Assembly (NCBI RefSeq): GCF_004138165.1
Contig: NZ_RYFF01000018.1
Location: forward strand, 1-64,000
Direction: 5' to 3'
Source of the DNA: Candidatus Chloroploca sp. Khr17
Lineage (GTDB): Bacteria > Chloroflexota > Chloroflexia > Chloroflexales > Chloroflexaceae
Length of the DNA stretch: 64,000 nucleotides
Shown here: in pieces, positions 35,235-44,556 of the stretch
How positions within the stretch are numbered: position 1 is the first letter of the stretch
Layout of the letters: each line of letters begins with the position of its first letter
Translations under genes and position numbers: made by a program
The notes under the pieces: generated by a model
Database searches by the model: none
What the model was told of the DNA's origin: nothing
Seen by the model: only the letters and a program-made list of their open reading frames with translations

Positions 35235-36122
35235 CTACAACAGCGCCACTGTACGCTGCTGCAACTGGTTGTTGATGCGGCGGTAGATCATCGTGACTCC
35301 CGAGGAGATGATCACGATGAAGAGTGAGTAGAGCACCGGGATGAGGACGATGTCGTTGGCGATGGCACCAGTGAAGCTGAGCAGCACTATCGAGAGGGCG
35401 AGCGGCCCGTTCTGGATGCCAGTCTCGAGCGAGACGGTCGCTGAACGACGAAAGCCCAGTTTTGAAAGGGTCGCCGTAATCAAGCCAAAGAAGAAGCCAA
35501 TGGCACCGATCCCAGCCGCCGCTACATAGACCTGCCACGGCGTCGTGGCGAGCAGGCTGGCGTTACGGGGTACCCAACTCAGGATCAGCACCAGGATGAT
35601 CACGACGCCCATGATCCCGCCGATCAATTCGAGTACCGCCCCGACGTTGGCATTGCGCCGACGAATGAACATGCCAATGATGACCGGAATGAGCATCACA
35701 AAGAGGCCGCTAATCACACTGCCCATGCCAACACTGATCTCGCTCGTCATAAAACGACTCGCATAGAGCAAGATGGCGACCGGCGTCATCACAAAGGCCG
35801 CCAGGGTCGAAAAGGTGGTCATCGTGACGCTGAGCGCCAAGTCACCCTTCGAGAAGTAGGTGAAGATATTCGAGGTCGAGCCGCCCGGCATGCTGGCAAT
35901 CAGGATCAGGCCAACCGCCAGGGGTGGGGGCAACTGCAAAACAATTGCCAAGAGAAAGCCGATCAGCGGCATCAAGACATACTGTGAGGCAAAGCCGATC
36001 AGGATCGCCTGCGGGCGTTTGAAGGCACGACGGAAGTCACGCCACGTGAGCGAAGAACCCATGCCGAGCATGATCACGCCAATCATGAGGGCAAGCAGCA
36101 ACTGTTCGGTCTGACTAACCAT
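35235..36122 (-). CDS. Bile acid:sodium symporter (BASS) family transporter
   Basis: A 295-residue inner-membrane protein with nine to ten TM helices. Family marks are MGSSLTWRDFRRAFKRP after helix 1, SMPGGSTSNIFTYFSKGDLALSVT (the conserved crossover region lining the sodium sites), and ETGIQNGPLALSI near the end. Bacterial BASS proteins carry varied organic anions such as pantoate, pyruvate or sterol-like acids; specificity is not evident. Its ATG overlaps the stop of the upstream acyl-CoA ligase gene by 8 bp, with GGAGGA 5 bp before, so the two are co-expressed and might handle a shared organic acid. Confidence 0.88.
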   Translation of the reverse strand: MVSQTEQLLLALMIGVIMLGMGSSLTWRDFRRAFKRPQAILIGFASQYVLMPLIGFLLAIVLQLPPPLAVGLILIASMPGGSTSNIFTYFSKGDLALSVTMTTFSTLAAFVMTPVAILLYASRFMTSEISVGMGSVISGLFVMLIPVIIGMFIRRRNANVGAVLELIGGIMGVVIILVLILSWVPRNASLLATTPWQVYVAAAGIGAIGFFFGLITATLSKLGFRRSATVSLETGIQNGPLALSIVLLSFTGAIANDIVLIPVLYSLFIVIISSGVTMIYRRINNQLQQRTVALL

Positions 36123-37863
36123 TGGTTCCTCCTAAGGTGCGCTCGGCCACCGGCTGGTGCGCTTCGTCGCGCAAGGCACGGCGCAATACTTTGCCCACAT
36201 TCGTCTTGGGGAGTTCACTGCGGATCTCGACAGATTTCGGCACCTTGTAGCCAGTGATACTAGCACGACAATGCTCGCGTACCTGGTCGGCGGTGATCGT
36301 GGCCCCATTGCGAGGCACGATGAACGCCTTGACCGCCTCGCCGGATTTGGCATCGGGGACACCGATCACGGCGACTTCGCTGACCCCCTCGAGGCGGGCG
36401 ATGCAATCCTCGACTTCGTTGGGGTAGACATTGAAGCCGCTGACAATGATCAGATCCTTCTTGCGGTCGACGATGCGCAGGAAGCCATCAGCATCCTGTT
36501 GGGCCACGTCACCCGTAAGCAACCAGCCGTCACGCAGCGTCAGGGCGGTCTCGTCGGGGCGCTGCCAGTAACCGAGCATCACCTGCGGGCCACGCACTGC
36601 AAGCTCGCCGGCCTCGCCGGGCGCAGCGTCTTCGCCGAACACATCGAGCAGGCGCACCTCGGTGCCAAGCACGGGGCGTCCAATGCTGCCGGCACGACTG
36701 CCAACAAACGGGTTGAGCGTAACCACCGGCGAGCTCTCGGTGAGGCCGTAGCCTTCGATCACCGGTGAACCAGTGACCTTCTCCCAGCGCTCAGCAACGG
36801 CAGCGTGCAGCGAGGTGCCACCGGCAATGCTGCCCTTGAGTTGGGGCGGCGGATAGTCAGTAAACCACTCTTCGTTGAGGATGCCGTTGAAGAGCGTATT
36901 GACCCCGGGGATCCACGAGACGGGATAGTTCTCGATGGCGCGTTGCAGGTTTGAGAGCGGGCGAGGGCTGGCAACCAGGATGTTGCGCGCCCCAGCATGG
37001 AAGAAGTAGAGCAGATTGGCGGTGAAGGCAAAAATATGATAGAGCGGCAAGACTGCCAGCGCCGTCTCTTTGCCATGCTCCACATTGCCAGCGACACGCT
37101 CTTCGATCTGGGCGATATTCGCCAGCAGATTGCCGTGCGTCAGCATCGCGCCTTTGCTCACCCCGGTCGTACCGCCAGTGTACTGCAATGCAGCCAATGT
37201 GTCGGGGCCAAAGTCGGCGGTATACGAGTGGATGTCGGCTTTGCCGTCGCGCAGGATCGCCTCGCCCTTCGCCATCGCCTCAAGGCCCGTCGTCACCGGA
37301 ACCGTGCAAGCAGGAATGATGCGGTTCCAGTACTTCATGATATTGTGGGCAATGAAGCCAATCAGACGCGGGAAGAGATCGGTGATGCGCACCAGCACCA
37401 CATGCTCAACCTTCGTCTGGGCCACCACCTCGGGCAACTTGTCCGCGAAGAGATCGACGAGCACCAGAACCCGTGCCCCGCTATCGTTGAGCTGATGCAC
37501 CATCTCGGGGATGGTATAGAGCGGATTCATATTGACCAGCACACAACCAGCCTTGAGCGCCCCAAACGACCAGAGCGGATAGGCCAGGCTGTTGGGCAAC
37601 TGCACGGCCACGCGGTCGCCGACGGCCAGACCAAGCTCAACCCGCAGATACGCGGCGACTTGATCGGTATACTGAGCGACCTGGTCAAACTTCAGGTTGC
37701 CATACATCCCATTCGGCAGCACCGCCGTAAAGGCATGCTGGCGCGCATAACGCGCACAGGTCGTTTCCACCAACTCGGCGATATGGCGAGCAGGTAACGG
37801 AACAGGCATCGAGAGCGGCGTAGCGCGACTCTCCACAAGTGCATCGAGCTCTACAATAGACAT
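36115..37863 (-). CDS. fadD: Long-chain acyl-CoA synthetase (AMP-forming)
   Basis: A 582-residue member of the adenylate-forming superfamily that activates a carboxylic acid with ATP and CoA. Motifs: the P-loop YTGGTTGVSKGAMLTH, VSWIPGVNTLFN, EGYGLTESSPVVTLNP, WLLTGDVAQQDADGF, and the fatty-acyl signature IVDRKKDLIIVSGFNVYPNE, then the C-terminal lysine region in SELPKTNVGKVLRR. Sequence around the P-loop is FadD-like. I chose the ATG with GGGAGG 4 bp upstream; the longer frame would begin in the palindrome region. The partner transporter gene follows with an 8-bp overlap. Confidence 0.93.
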   Translation of the reverse strand: MSIVELDALVESRATPLSMPVPLPARHIAELVETTCARYARQHAFTAVLPNGMYGNLKFDQVAQYTDQVAAYLRVELGLAVGDRVAVQLPNSLAYPLWSFGALKAGCVLVNMNPLYTIPEMVHQLNDSGARVLVLVDLFADKLPEVVAQTKVEHVVLVRITDLFPRLIGFIAHNIMKYWNRIIPACTVPVTTGLEAMAKGEAILRDGKADIHSYTADFGPDTLAALQYTGGTTGVSKGAMLTHGNLLANIAQIEERVAGNVEHGKETALAVLPLYHIFAFTANLLYFFHAGARNILVASPRPLSNLQRAIENYPVSWIPGVNTLFNGILNEEWFTDYPPPQLKGSIAGGTSLHAAVAERWEKVTGSPVIEGYGLTESSPVVTLNPFVGSRAGSIGRPVLGTEVRLLDVFGEDAAPGEAGELAVRGPQVMLGYWQRPDETALTLRDGWLLTGDVAQQDADGFLRIVDRKKDLIIVSGFNVYPNEVEDCIARLEGVSEVAVIGVPDAKSGEAVKAFIVPRNGATITADQVREHCRASITGYKVPKSVEIRSELPKTNVGKVLRRALRDEAHQPVAERTLGGTNG

Positions 37864-38031
37864 AGGCCTCCCAACTGACACTGTTGCGAGCAGCACAAAC
37901 AAGCGAGAGCCGCCCTTAGAGGCAGCGCCAGCAAAGTATTTGAACTTTCCAATACATGGCTGAAGACTAGTATAAAGCGCCAGCGCAACGCACCCTAGAG
38001 AGATTCTACGCAGGGCAGAGAGGGAATTTTT

Positions 38032-38076
38032 ACCCTTGTGCGAACGCAGGCGTGCCGCCCGCGTTCGCACAAGGGT
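38032..38076. repeat. 16-bp perfect inverted repeat between divergent fadD and dcd
   Basis: ACCCTTGTGCGAACGC (38032-38047) is repeated inverted at 38061-38076 with a 13-nt loop. It lies between divergently transcribed genes, where a terminator is not expected; it may be an insulator or a REP-like relic. The rest of the 285-bp spacer holds nothing else clear. Confidence 0.75.
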
Positions 38077-38148
38077 GAAGCGATAACTACTGGCAAGAAT
38101 CTGGTATCATAAGCAAAATTATGCACATCAGGTGGAGTAGATCAAACT

Positions 38149-38715
38149 ATGTCAATTAAAGCCGACCACTGGATTCGCAAAATGGCGCTCGAACAGGGGA
38201 TGATCGAGCCATTTGTCGACCGGCAAGTGCGTGAAGGCATCATCTCGTACGGGCTCACCTCATACGGCTACGACATGCGGGTCACCAACCAGTTCAAAGT
38301 CTTTACCAACGTCTTCAACGCCCTGGTAGATCCGAAAAACTTCAACCCGCGCTCGTTTGTGGACATCGAAGCCGACCACATCGACATCCCGCCCAACTCC
38401 TTTGCCCTCGCGCAATCATACGAACTCTTTCGCATCCCACGCACCATCAGCGCCATCGTCATTGGCAAATCAACGTATGCACGTTGCGGCATCATTATCA
38501 ACGTAACGCCGTTGGAACCAGAGTGGCAAGGCTTTGTGACGATCGAGATCAGCAATACGACCCCGTTGCCAGCGCGGATCTATGCCAATGAAGGCATTGG
38601 TCAGGTGCTCTTCCTTGAAAGCGACGAGGCCTGCGAGGTCTCATACGCTGACAAGCGGGGCAAATACCAGGATCAGCACGGCATTGTCTTGCCACGCATC
38701 GATCGCAAGGCGTAG
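38149..38715 (+). CDS. dcd: dCTP deaminase
   Basis: Converts dCTP to dUTP, feeding dTTP synthesis. The 188-residue length and motifs match the trimeric family: [46 protein letters not shown] (catalytic Arg and Glu region), and [13 protein letters not shown]. It could be the bifunctional dCTP deaminase/dUTPase, as some residues are shared; I cannot distinguish these by eye. GGTGGAG lies 11 bp before the ATG. The gene stands alone with its own terminator. Confidence 0.95.
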   Translation: MSIKADHWIRKMALEQGMIEPFVDRQVREGIISYGLTSYGYDMRVTNQFKVFTNVFNALVDPKNFNPRSFVDIEADHIDIPPNSFALAQSYELFRIPRTISAIVIGKSTYARCGIIINVTPLEPEWQGFVTIEISNTTPLPARIYANEGIGQVLFLESDEACEVSYADKRGKYQDQHGIVLPRIDRKA

Positions 38716-38730
38716 CGTTCGCATAAAAAG

Positions 38731-38771
38731 TGGCGCTAAAAAAACCGGCAATGCCGGTTTTTTTAGCGCCA
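38731..38771. terminator. Symmetric terminator between dcd and Nudix genes
   Basis: Perfect 19-bp arms around AAT: TGGCGCTAAAAAAACCGGC at 38731-38749 and complement at 38753-38771, with T7 in the right arm. Suitable for both convergent genes. Confidence 0.88.
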
Positions 38772-38777
38772 TCTTCT

Positions 38778-39212
38778 TTAGGGTTCGCCCTGGGTTTTGA
38801 TGATGGCGAGGGCGCGGCGCACGACCTCGCGCACCTGGGCGTAGGCCAGCGTGGTCAAGGCGGTTTCAGGGGAAACCCAGGTCGCCTGGATGATGCCTTC
38901 ATCAATGGCAGGGGTAGGCGGATCGTAGGGGGCACGGGCGAGGAAGTAAGCAACCTCTTTGTCGCGCCAGACCCCACGTTTATAGATCGGATAACGTACC
39001 CGCGACAGAGGGCGCTCGACGACACAGGTAATGCCCGTCTCTTCGACAATCTCGCGGATCGCCGCCGTCTCATCATCCTCACCCGGCTCCAGATGGCCCT
39101 TGGGCAACGTCCAGGTTTTATACCGGTCGCAGATCAACAGCAACTGCAGCGACCCATCGGGCGCATAGCTGTAGACAACCCCTCCGGCGGCACGAATCGT
39201 ACGGTTACTCAT
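38778..39212 (-). CDS. Nudix hydrolase
   Basis: A 144-residue Nudix enzyme hydrolysing a nucleoside-diphosphate-linked compound. The Nudix box G-x5-E-x7-REUxEExGU is complete: GHLEPGEDDETAAIREIVEETGI. The preceding WTLPKGHLEPGE and the N-terminal RAAGGVVYSYAPDG resemble diadenosine-polyphosphate or diphosphoinositol hydrolases of the Ap4A type. It overlaps the upstream ccdA-like gene by 4 bp (ATGA), indicating translational coupling. Confidence 0.92.
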   Translation of the reverse strand: MSNRTIRAAGGVVYSYAPDGSLQLLLICDRYKTWTLPKGHLEPGEDDETAAIREIVEETGITCVVERPLSRVRYPIYKRGVWRDKEVAYFLARAPYDPPTPAIDEGIIQATWVSPETALTTLAYAQVREVVRRALAIIKTQGEP

Positions 39213-40138
39213 TGCAACCCGAACAGCCTGCTAATACCCGTCTCGAGATCAGCAAACCAGACCCCGAGGCTACTATTGCCGGCCATCTGGGTCAGGATCT
39301 CAAGGCGTCCGGTGGCGAGCATTGCGCCAATGAGAATCATCAGCACGCCGCCAATCACACCAACCGTATGGAGATAGAACTGGCGGCCAAAGAGCGTCAC
39401 TTCGTACCCCTTGCCGCTGATCATCTTCCAGAAGGTGGAGCCACGCCCGAGGCGATTGAAGAAGGTCGCAAGAAAGATCAGCGGAAGACCGAGCCCCGAC
39501 GCATAGATGAAGGCAAGCACCGCACCCTGAAGCACCGCCACATTGCCCGACGCGGCGAGCATCGTCATAAACGAGCCAAAGAGCGGCCCGGCACACGCCG
39601 TCCACCCAAGGGCAAAGGTCGCACCATAGAGGTACGAGCCAAGCAGCGTCGTCGCGGGGCGCTCGTTGATCTGCACCCCGGCAAAGCCGAGCCCAAAGAT
39701 CCCAAGCACACCAAAGATCATGATCACAATGCCGCCAACGACCATCAACGTATCACGGAAACCAAAGAGCAACCCGCTGAGCGCACTGATGGCCCCCCCG
39801 AGCAGGGTCAGGGTCGTCGCGAGGCCAAAAAAGAAGGCCAGACTCATCACAAAGATGCTACGCCGTTGAGCCTGAAACGTCACGGCAAAATAGGCAGGCA
39901 AGATGGGCAGCGTACACGGCGACAGAAAACTGAGCAACCCCGTCAAAAAGACAGGGATGGCGAGAATCAGCACACTTGAACCACCGGTCAGATAACCAAC
40001 CTCATCACTAGTATTGAGGCTCAGAATAACGACAATCAGCGCAAGCGCACCGATCAGGCCAAACGCAAGCAAGCCACGCCGTGAACGGAGGGGCTTCTCA
40101 ACCACCTGAGGTGGAGCCTCAATCGGCTGAAACGACAT
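39209..40138 (-). CDS. CcdA/DsbD-like membrane thiol-disulfide transporter
   Basis: A 309-residue integral membrane protein that probably carries reducing equivalents across the membrane for cytochrome c maturation or extracytoplasmic disulfide reduction. After a cytoplasmic start and TM helices, SFLSPCTLPILPAYFAV contains the first conserved cysteine with its prolines, and LGWTACAGPLFGSFMTM the second. Six to seven TM segments follow the CcdA plan with an extra N-terminal helix. No thioredoxin-like partner or cytochrome gene lies adjacent. It is translationally coupled to the Nudix gene. Confidence 0.88.
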   Translation of the reverse strand: MSFQPIEAPPQVVEKPLRSRRGLLAFGLIGALALIVVILSLNTSDEVGYLTGGSSVLILAIPVFLTGLLSFLSPCTLPILPAYFAVTFQAQRRSIFVMSLAFFFGLATTLTLLGGAISALSGLLFGFRDTLMVVGGIVIMIFGVLGIFGLGFAGVQINERPATTLLGSYLYGATFALGWTACAGPLFGSFMTMLAASGNVAVLQGAVLAFIYASGLGLPLIFLATFFNRLGRGSTFWKMISGKGYEVTLFGRQFYLHTVGVIGGVLMILIGAMLATGRLEILTQMAGNSSLGVWFADLETGISRLFGLQ

Positions 40139-40156
40139 AATGATCCTTCCTCATAG

Positions 40157-40447
40157 CTAACGAACGACCAGACGCCGACCCTTGCGTCGAGCGGCTAGCA
40201 ACTCTTGTTCATTGATTGGTTGTGCGCCAGCAAAATGGAGCGTATCACTCGGCACATCATAACGATAACGCCGCCGCACCCACTGGCCTGTTGGCTCCTG
40301 GCAAACGAGGGTCACCCGCCAGAGCGGGCCACTGGCATCGTAATGCTCATCAACAATCCAAACCAGCGCAGGAGCAGGAAAGATCGTCTTGAGGCGCTCA
40401 TCACTTGCTGCAACAATCGCCTGCACATCGTCGGGTGGGGGCTGCAT
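40157..40447 (-). CDS. Small hypothetical protein
   Basis: About 96 residues, soluble, no motif I recognise. It has a helical N-terminus (PPPDDVQAIVAASDERLKTI) and a beta-rich middle (ALVWIVDEHYDASGPLWRVTLVCQ; VRRRYRYDVPSDTLHF) ending in a basic tail RRKGRRLVVR. GAGGAG lies just upstream, 10 bp before the chosen ATG; an ATG and GTG slightly further upstream are possible starts. It sits 18 bp before the ccdA-like gene and may lead that operon. Confidence 0.6.
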   Translation of the reverse strand: MQPPPDDVQAIVAASDERLKTIFPAPALVWIVDEHYDASGPLWRVTLVCQEPTGQWVRRRYRYDVPSDTLHFAGAQPINEQELLAARRKGRRLVVR

Positions 40448-40489
40448 CGTCACCATACCATACTCCTCGGCTTTATCGCTGATATTCTA

Positions 40490-41134
40490 TTATAACAAAC
40501 CAAAGGCCATAAATGTACCCACAACACAGAGTGCCGACAGTGCGAGACCGGCGACAACCTGCATCAACGTATGGTTGCGGGTACGCACCCGTGCCCATCC
40601 AAGCGCAAGTGCGCAGAGCCAAAAGAAGAGGCCGAGCGGTTCGGCATAGAGTGAGGCAAGCGTTGCCGTCGAACCCATCGTCGAGGCATGCACACTGATT
40701 TTCCAGTAGAGATTGATAAACCATGCTACGACACTCAAAATCAGCGCCGACGTTACCATCGCCAGCATTGGCAACGGGGCCCCGACAAAGAGCAGGATCA
40801 ACAAACTAACGAGCAGATTGATAATGCCAAAGAGGTAGAGTTCGTTGCGCTGCGAGCGTACCGAAATATCATCGTCGGTGTAGACCCCTTGACGCAAGCG
40901 CATAGCAAAAAAGATCAGCGGCGGGACGACCTGCAAAAACGTCGCCAGCAACGCCCAGAGCAAGCCGGTGCGCAACGGACTAATGCCGAGCAGGCCAACA
41001 ATGAAGATGCTGACGACCCCAAGAATCACCGGGTGCAGCACCTGTGAAATAAGGCGTGCGACGATATACCCTCGACCTGGCATGGCCCCTCGACGCAACG
41101 CCTCGGCGGACAGGTCGTTGTGTTGTAATGACAT
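40490..41134 (-). CDS. PAP2-like membrane phosphatase-related protein
   Basis: A 214-residue integral membrane protein with six TM helices. It shows a degenerate phosphatidic-acid-phosphatase pattern: DDDISVRSQRNE near residue 87, KISVHASTMGS in place of the PSGH motif, and GWARVRTRNHTLMQVVAG resembling SRxxxxxHxxxD with the final acidic residue replaced. Such proteins may act on lipid-linked diphosphates, but catalysis is doubtful here. The gene follows the glycosyltransferase gene by 9 bp, so a role in polyprenyl or glycolipid metabolism is plausible. Confidence 0.65.
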   Translation of the reverse strand: MSLQHNDLSAEALRRGAMPGRGYIVARLISQVLHPVILGVVSIFIVGLLGISPLRTGLLWALLATFLQVVPPLIFFAMRLRQGVYTDDDISVRSQRNELYLFGIINLLVSLLILLFVGAPLPMLAMVTSALILSVVAWFINLYWKISVHASTMGSTATLASLYAEPLGLFFWLCALALGWARVRTRNHTLMQVVAGLALSALCVVGTFMAFGLL

Positions 41135-41143
41135 AAGAACTCT

Positions 41144-42304
41144 CTATCCCGTAGCTATACGGCGTCTGGCACCCAGTTCAGCATAACAGGTTCGCAAGGT
41201 CTGGGCCGACGCTTGCCAGGTAAACTGGTACGCCTGCGCTGGCCCCTTGCGCCGCAACAAGGTGGCCTGCTGCAATGCCTGTTGGATCCCCTCAGCGATT
41301 GACGCCACACTCAACGGATCAACCAGCACCGCCGCATCACCAACCACCTCGGGCAAACTTGACCCATCTGCCGTCACGACCGGCACACCACACGCCAGTG
41401 CCTCCAACGCAGGCAACCCAAAGCCTTCATAGAGCGATGGGTAGACAAAGGCTTCTGCCAGATTATACACTGCGGGAAGAGTTTCATCAGCAACAAAATC
41501 AACAAAATGGACACGCGTTGTGACACTGCAACGCTCAACCGCCGCAAAAACCTCTTCATAGAGCCAGCCGCGCCGTCCGGCAAGAACGAGGTGCATCTCC
41601 AACGGAAGATCCGCCTGCGCAAAGGCTTCAACCAAGCGCACCAGATTTTTGCGCGGCTCAAGGGTACCCACAAACAGCAGGAAACGTGCCGGCAGGCCCA
41701 GCGCAGCACGCACCGAAGCAAGTTCAGCCTGCGGAAGCGGACGAAAGCGCGGGTCAACCCCAGGATAGAGCAGGCGAACCTGCGGGCCACTGACGCCCAG
41801 CAAGCGTTCGAGATCACCTGCGGTAGCCTGCGAATCAACAAGCACGAGATCGGCGCGGCGCAACGCACGTGGCACGGCACGGGTGAGGTAACGCCGCAAC
41901 CCAGCCTCGGCACACTCGGGATAGACAAGAAAGGTGAGATCGTGAACCGTCAACAGCGTGCGGGCACGGGTCGGCGGCAAGACAAAATCGGGCGCATGCA
42001 AAAGGTCGATTGGCCCAACAAGCCATTCAGCATAAAGCGGCACGTGCAGCCGTTGCCAGAGAATGGTCAACAGACGTGGCGTAAACGGAATCGGGTGCGC
42101 ACGTACATGGGGATACGCGCGACAGAGGGACTGCAACTCGGCGAGGTACGGTGCATCTGGAGGAAGGCCGCCCGCGGCATACAAAAGCTTGAACTGCACC
42201 CCGGTGGCGGCCTGTTTGACCGTAGCGCGGATCAACTCACGCGTATAACGCCCAATCCCGGCCCCCTGCCATACTGCAGCCGTGTAGTCTACCCCAATGA
42301 TCAT
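41144..42304 (-). CDS. Glycosyltransferase family 4 (GT-B)
   Basis: A 386-residue cytoplasmic retaining glycosyltransferase. It begins MIIGVDYTAAVWQGAGIGRY, a typical GT4 acceptor-side loop. The C-terminal donor domain shows LLFVGTLEPRKNLVRLVEAF and the E-x7-E motif in VYPSLYEGFGLPALEALACG, followed by VTADGSSLPEVVGDAAVLVDP. It is most like mannosyltransferases of GT4 in outline, but donor and acceptor are unknown. It forms a two-gene unit with the PAP2-like gene. Confidence 0.92.
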   Translation of the reverse strand: MIIGVDYTAAVWQGAGIGRYTRELIRATVKQAATGVQFKLLYAAGGLPPDAPYLAELQSLCRAYPHVRAHPIPFTPRLLTILWQRLHVPLYAEWLVGPIDLLHAPDFVLPPTRARTLLTVHDLTFLVYPECAEAGLRRYLTRAVPRALRRADLVLVDSQATAGDLERLLGVSGPQVRLLYPGVDPRFRPLPQAELASVRAALGLPARFLLFVGTLEPRKNLVRLVEAFAQADLPLEMHLVLAGRRGWLYEEVFAAVERCSVTTRVHFVDFVADETLPAVYNLAEAFVYPSLYEGFGLPALEALACGVPVVTADGSSLPEVVGDAAVLVDPLSVASIAEGIQQALQQATLLRRKGPAQAYQFTWQASAQTLRTCYAELGARRRIATG

Positions 42305-42338
42305 ATGGCTAGCGCCCTCTAACCCGTCATGAAACCCA

Positions 42339-42391
42339 TAGGCTACTGGCGCAAACAGCCCGCTATGCGGGCTGTTTGCGCCAGTAGCCTA
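42339..42391. terminator. 53-bp perfect palindrome upstream of the glycosyltransferase gene
   Basis: 25-bp perfect arms around TAT (42339-42363 and 42367-42391) containing CAAACAGCCCGC/GCGGGCTGTTTG. It lies at the 3' side of the zinc-ribbon gene, so it can terminate that transcript; it has no pronounced T tract. Confidence 0.7.
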
Positions 42392-42421
42392 CGCTTCCTA
42401 GGGGCGTAGACCCCAACCGAG

Positions 42422-42892
42422 TCAGGCTACGCGTGACCCACAATTCGGACAAAACATCGCCGTCACCGGCATCTGAAAACCACAGGCACCACAGACTTTC
42501 GTTGGTGGCGGTGGCGTATACGGGTCTGATGCGGGCGGGGTTTCGTAGCTAATTGGCACCTGTTGCGATGGTGGCGGCGGAGTATATGTCGGTGGTGGCT
42601 CGACAAAAACCTCGGTCTGAGCCTGTTTCAGTTCCTCTTCTTTGGCTACCAATGAAGAACGCAACTGATCAATAGCTGCCGAGAGTTCATTCAGACTGGC
42701 CGAATGAATCTGTCCAGCCCGCAACAATTCATAGGCCCGCTGCCCCAGTTCGTACATCCGCGTATCAACCTGACGCTGCACTTCATTGACTTCACCCTGC
42801 AGCCGTGTCGTCTTCTGAAACTTTTCAGCCTCAAATTTCGCCCGATCAACCCCCTGGGAAATCTGTTTGCTGATCTGATCAAGAAAGCCCAT
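42422..42892 (-). CDS. Coiled-coil zinc-ribbon protein
   Basis: 156 residues. An N-terminal helical region (about 1-92) is predicted to form a coiled coil (VNEVQRQVDTRMYELGQRAY; AAIDQLRSSLVAKEEELKQ). A Pro/Thr-rich linker (PPPTYTPPPPSQQ) precedes a C-terminal zinc ribbon with CGACG and CPNCG pairs. No TM or signal is seen. Architecture resembles small zinc-ribbon scaffolds common in this phylum whose roles are unknown. GGGAGG lies 7 bp before the ATG. Transcribed alone, with an 89-bp gap after prsW. Confidence 0.75.
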   Translation of the reverse strand: MGFLDQISKQISQGVDRAKFEAEKFQKTTRLQGEVNEVQRQVDTRMYELGQRAYELLRAGQIHSASLNELSAAIDQLRSSLVAKEEELKQAQTEVFVEPPPTYTPPPPSQQVPISYETPPASDPYTPPPPTKVCGACGFQMPVTAMFCPNCGSRVA

Positions 42893-42981
42893 CGGGATAC
42901 CTCCCTTGTTGTTAAGCTATTTCTGCTTCTGATATGACGACGCTGATCTTCGCCTGGATGCAGCTATTGTAGCATAGCCCT

Positions 42982-43959
42982 CTAGCCAACCTGAGGCGAG
43001 AGATCAGCGAGGCGGTTGCGCAATTGCAGAATCATCGCCGAGTTCCCTCGTTCTTCACCCATTTTGGCAAGTTGATGTTTTTTCTGCGCCAGTTCCGCAC
43101 AGGTCTGGTAGAAGAGCCGGGCTTCACGACTGCGCCAGCGGGCAAGCAATTGTTTGCGCAACGATGAGGCGGTTTCGTACTGCGCAACACTGATGGTGCC
43201 ACGCGACGCCTCTTCACGCAGGTAGGTCTTGAGCCAGCGTCGCTCACGCATGAGCGCCCAGATCACGACCCCCAACGCCACCAACCAGCCGATCCAGTCA
43301 ACTATGAAGAGCAACGCCAACCCGACCACGCCAAGTGCTTCACCAAGCAGCACCGCCATGCCATTATGCAAGGCATGCAAAAAGATCGCAATGAAGAGCC
43401 CCAGCAGCGGGAAGAAGATCCGACTGAAGGTTCCGCGCCGCAAGCGCCCCAACGCAAGGCCCATGCCAAAAAAAGCCGTGTAGACAGCATGGCCCCAGCC
43501 ACCCAGGATCACGCGCACGATAAAGAGCGCAAACATCGACTCGTAGCCGCCATCCTGGTAGCCAAGAAAATAGAGGTAGAGCACATTTTCGGTGGCCGCA
43601 AAACCCAGCGCGGTAATCGCCCCATAGACCATCCCATCCAGCACTGAGTCAAATTCGTAGGGCGCAATCAAAAAGATCAGCCCCACCGCAATGCCCTTCA
43701 GTACTTCTTCCACAATTGGGGCCAACAGGGCTGTGCCAGTGAATTCAAGCATCAATTCATCAGCAATGAACATCGCAACGCCAACTTCAAGTGCCGAGGT
43801 CCAGATGATCGCCCCGATGGTCGCAACGAGCGCCCCCCATAAAAAGGCACCCACCAGGAGACGCATCGGCTCTTTCTCAAAACGATCGAGCCAGTAGACG
43901 ATCGAGGCATAGAAGAAGGCCGGAATGAAACTCAGCAGTACCGCAATGAGAAACGCCAT
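42982..43959 (-). CDS. PrsW-family intramembrane metalloprotease
   Basis: A 325-residue membrane protein with about eight TM helices. PrsW signature: APIVEEVLKG (catalytic Glu pair), EFDSVLDGMVYGAITALGFAATEN, and WGHAVYTAFFGMGLA supplying a metal-binding His. The C-terminal 80 residues are cytoplasmic and helical. PrsW cleaves an anti-sigma factor in Bacillus; a target is not evident here. Its ATG shares one base with the hisB stop (TAATG), so it is co-transcribed with histidine genes, a linkage without an obvious functional reason. Confidence 0.9.
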   Translation of the reverse strand: MAFLIAVLLSFIPAFFYASIVYWLDRFEKEPMRLLVGAFLWGALVATIGAIIWTSALEVGVAMFIADELMLEFTGTALLAPIVEEVLKGIAVGLIFLIAPYEFDSVLDGMVYGAITALGFAATENVLYLYFLGYQDGGYESMFALFIVRVILGGWGHAVYTAFFGMGLALGRLRRGTFSRIFFPLLGLFIAIFLHALHNGMAVLLGEALGVVGLALLFIVDWIGWLVALGVVIWALMRERRWLKTYLREEASRGTISVAQYETASSLRKQLLARWRSREARLFYQTCAELAQKKHQLAKMGEERGNSAMILQLRNRLADLSPQVG

Positions 43960-44552
43960 TACAAGACCCCCTTGGTACTCGGCACAGCACCGGCAAGGCG
44001 TGGATCAAAGCGGGTCGCGGCATCAAGTGCCCGCCCGAAGGCTTTGAAGAGCCCTTCGATCTTGTGGTGGTCGTTCCGCCCATAGAGTACCTGCGCGTGC
44101 AAGTTCATGCGCCCGTGGATGGCGATGCTCTCAAAAAGATGGAAGATCAGATCGGTGCCAAGTTGACCAACCCGCGGGGTGACAAATTCCGCCTGTACCA
44201 CACAATAGGGGCGGCCCCCCAGATCGACCGCGACCAGCGCCAGGGCCTCGTCCATTGGCACAAAACTATGCGCGGTGCGCGTGATGCCCCGCCGCTCACC
44301 GAGCGCTTGGTCAAGGGCGCGGCCCAGGCAGATGCACGTATCCTCGGCCGTGTGGTGCTCATCAATCTGCAGATCGCCACGGGCGTTGACCGTCAAATCA
44401 AAGAGGCCATGCTTCGCCCAGAGCGTCAACATATGATCGAGAAAACCGATCCCTGTGTTGAGCGTGGACGCACCGCTGCCATCAAGGTTGAGGGCCAGCG
44501 TAATCTCGGTTTCGCCCGTCGTCCGCGTAATGGTGGCAATACGTTGTTCCAT
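43959..44552 (-). CDS. hisB: Imidazoleglycerol-phosphate dehydratase
   Basis: Sixth step of histidine synthesis: dehydrates imidazole glycerol phosphate to imidazole acetol phosphate. The 197-residue monofunctional form has both metal-binding repeats: [16 protein letters not shown] with [14 protein letters not shown] in the first half, and the C-terminal [19 protein letters not shown] start at [14 protein letters not shown]; a longer frame runs into the upstream gene. It lies 4 bp after the mazG-like gene and is coupled to prsW downstream. Confidence 0.95.
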   Translation of the reverse strand: MEQRIATITRTTGETEITLALNLDGSGASTLNTGIGFLDHMLTLWAKHGLFDLTVNARGDLQIDEHHTAEDTCICLGRALDQALGERRGITRTAHSFVPMDEALALVAVDLGGRPYCVVQAEFVTPRVGQLGTDLIFHLFESIAIHGRMNLHAQVLYGRNDHHKIEGLFKAFGRALDAATRFDPRLAGAVPSTKGVL

Positions 44553-44556
44553 AGGC

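Noticed and set aside
39212-39979. 255-codon forward frame opposite the ccdA-like gene
   Set aside because: Highly charged, low-complexity translation typical of the antisense of a membrane protein gene.
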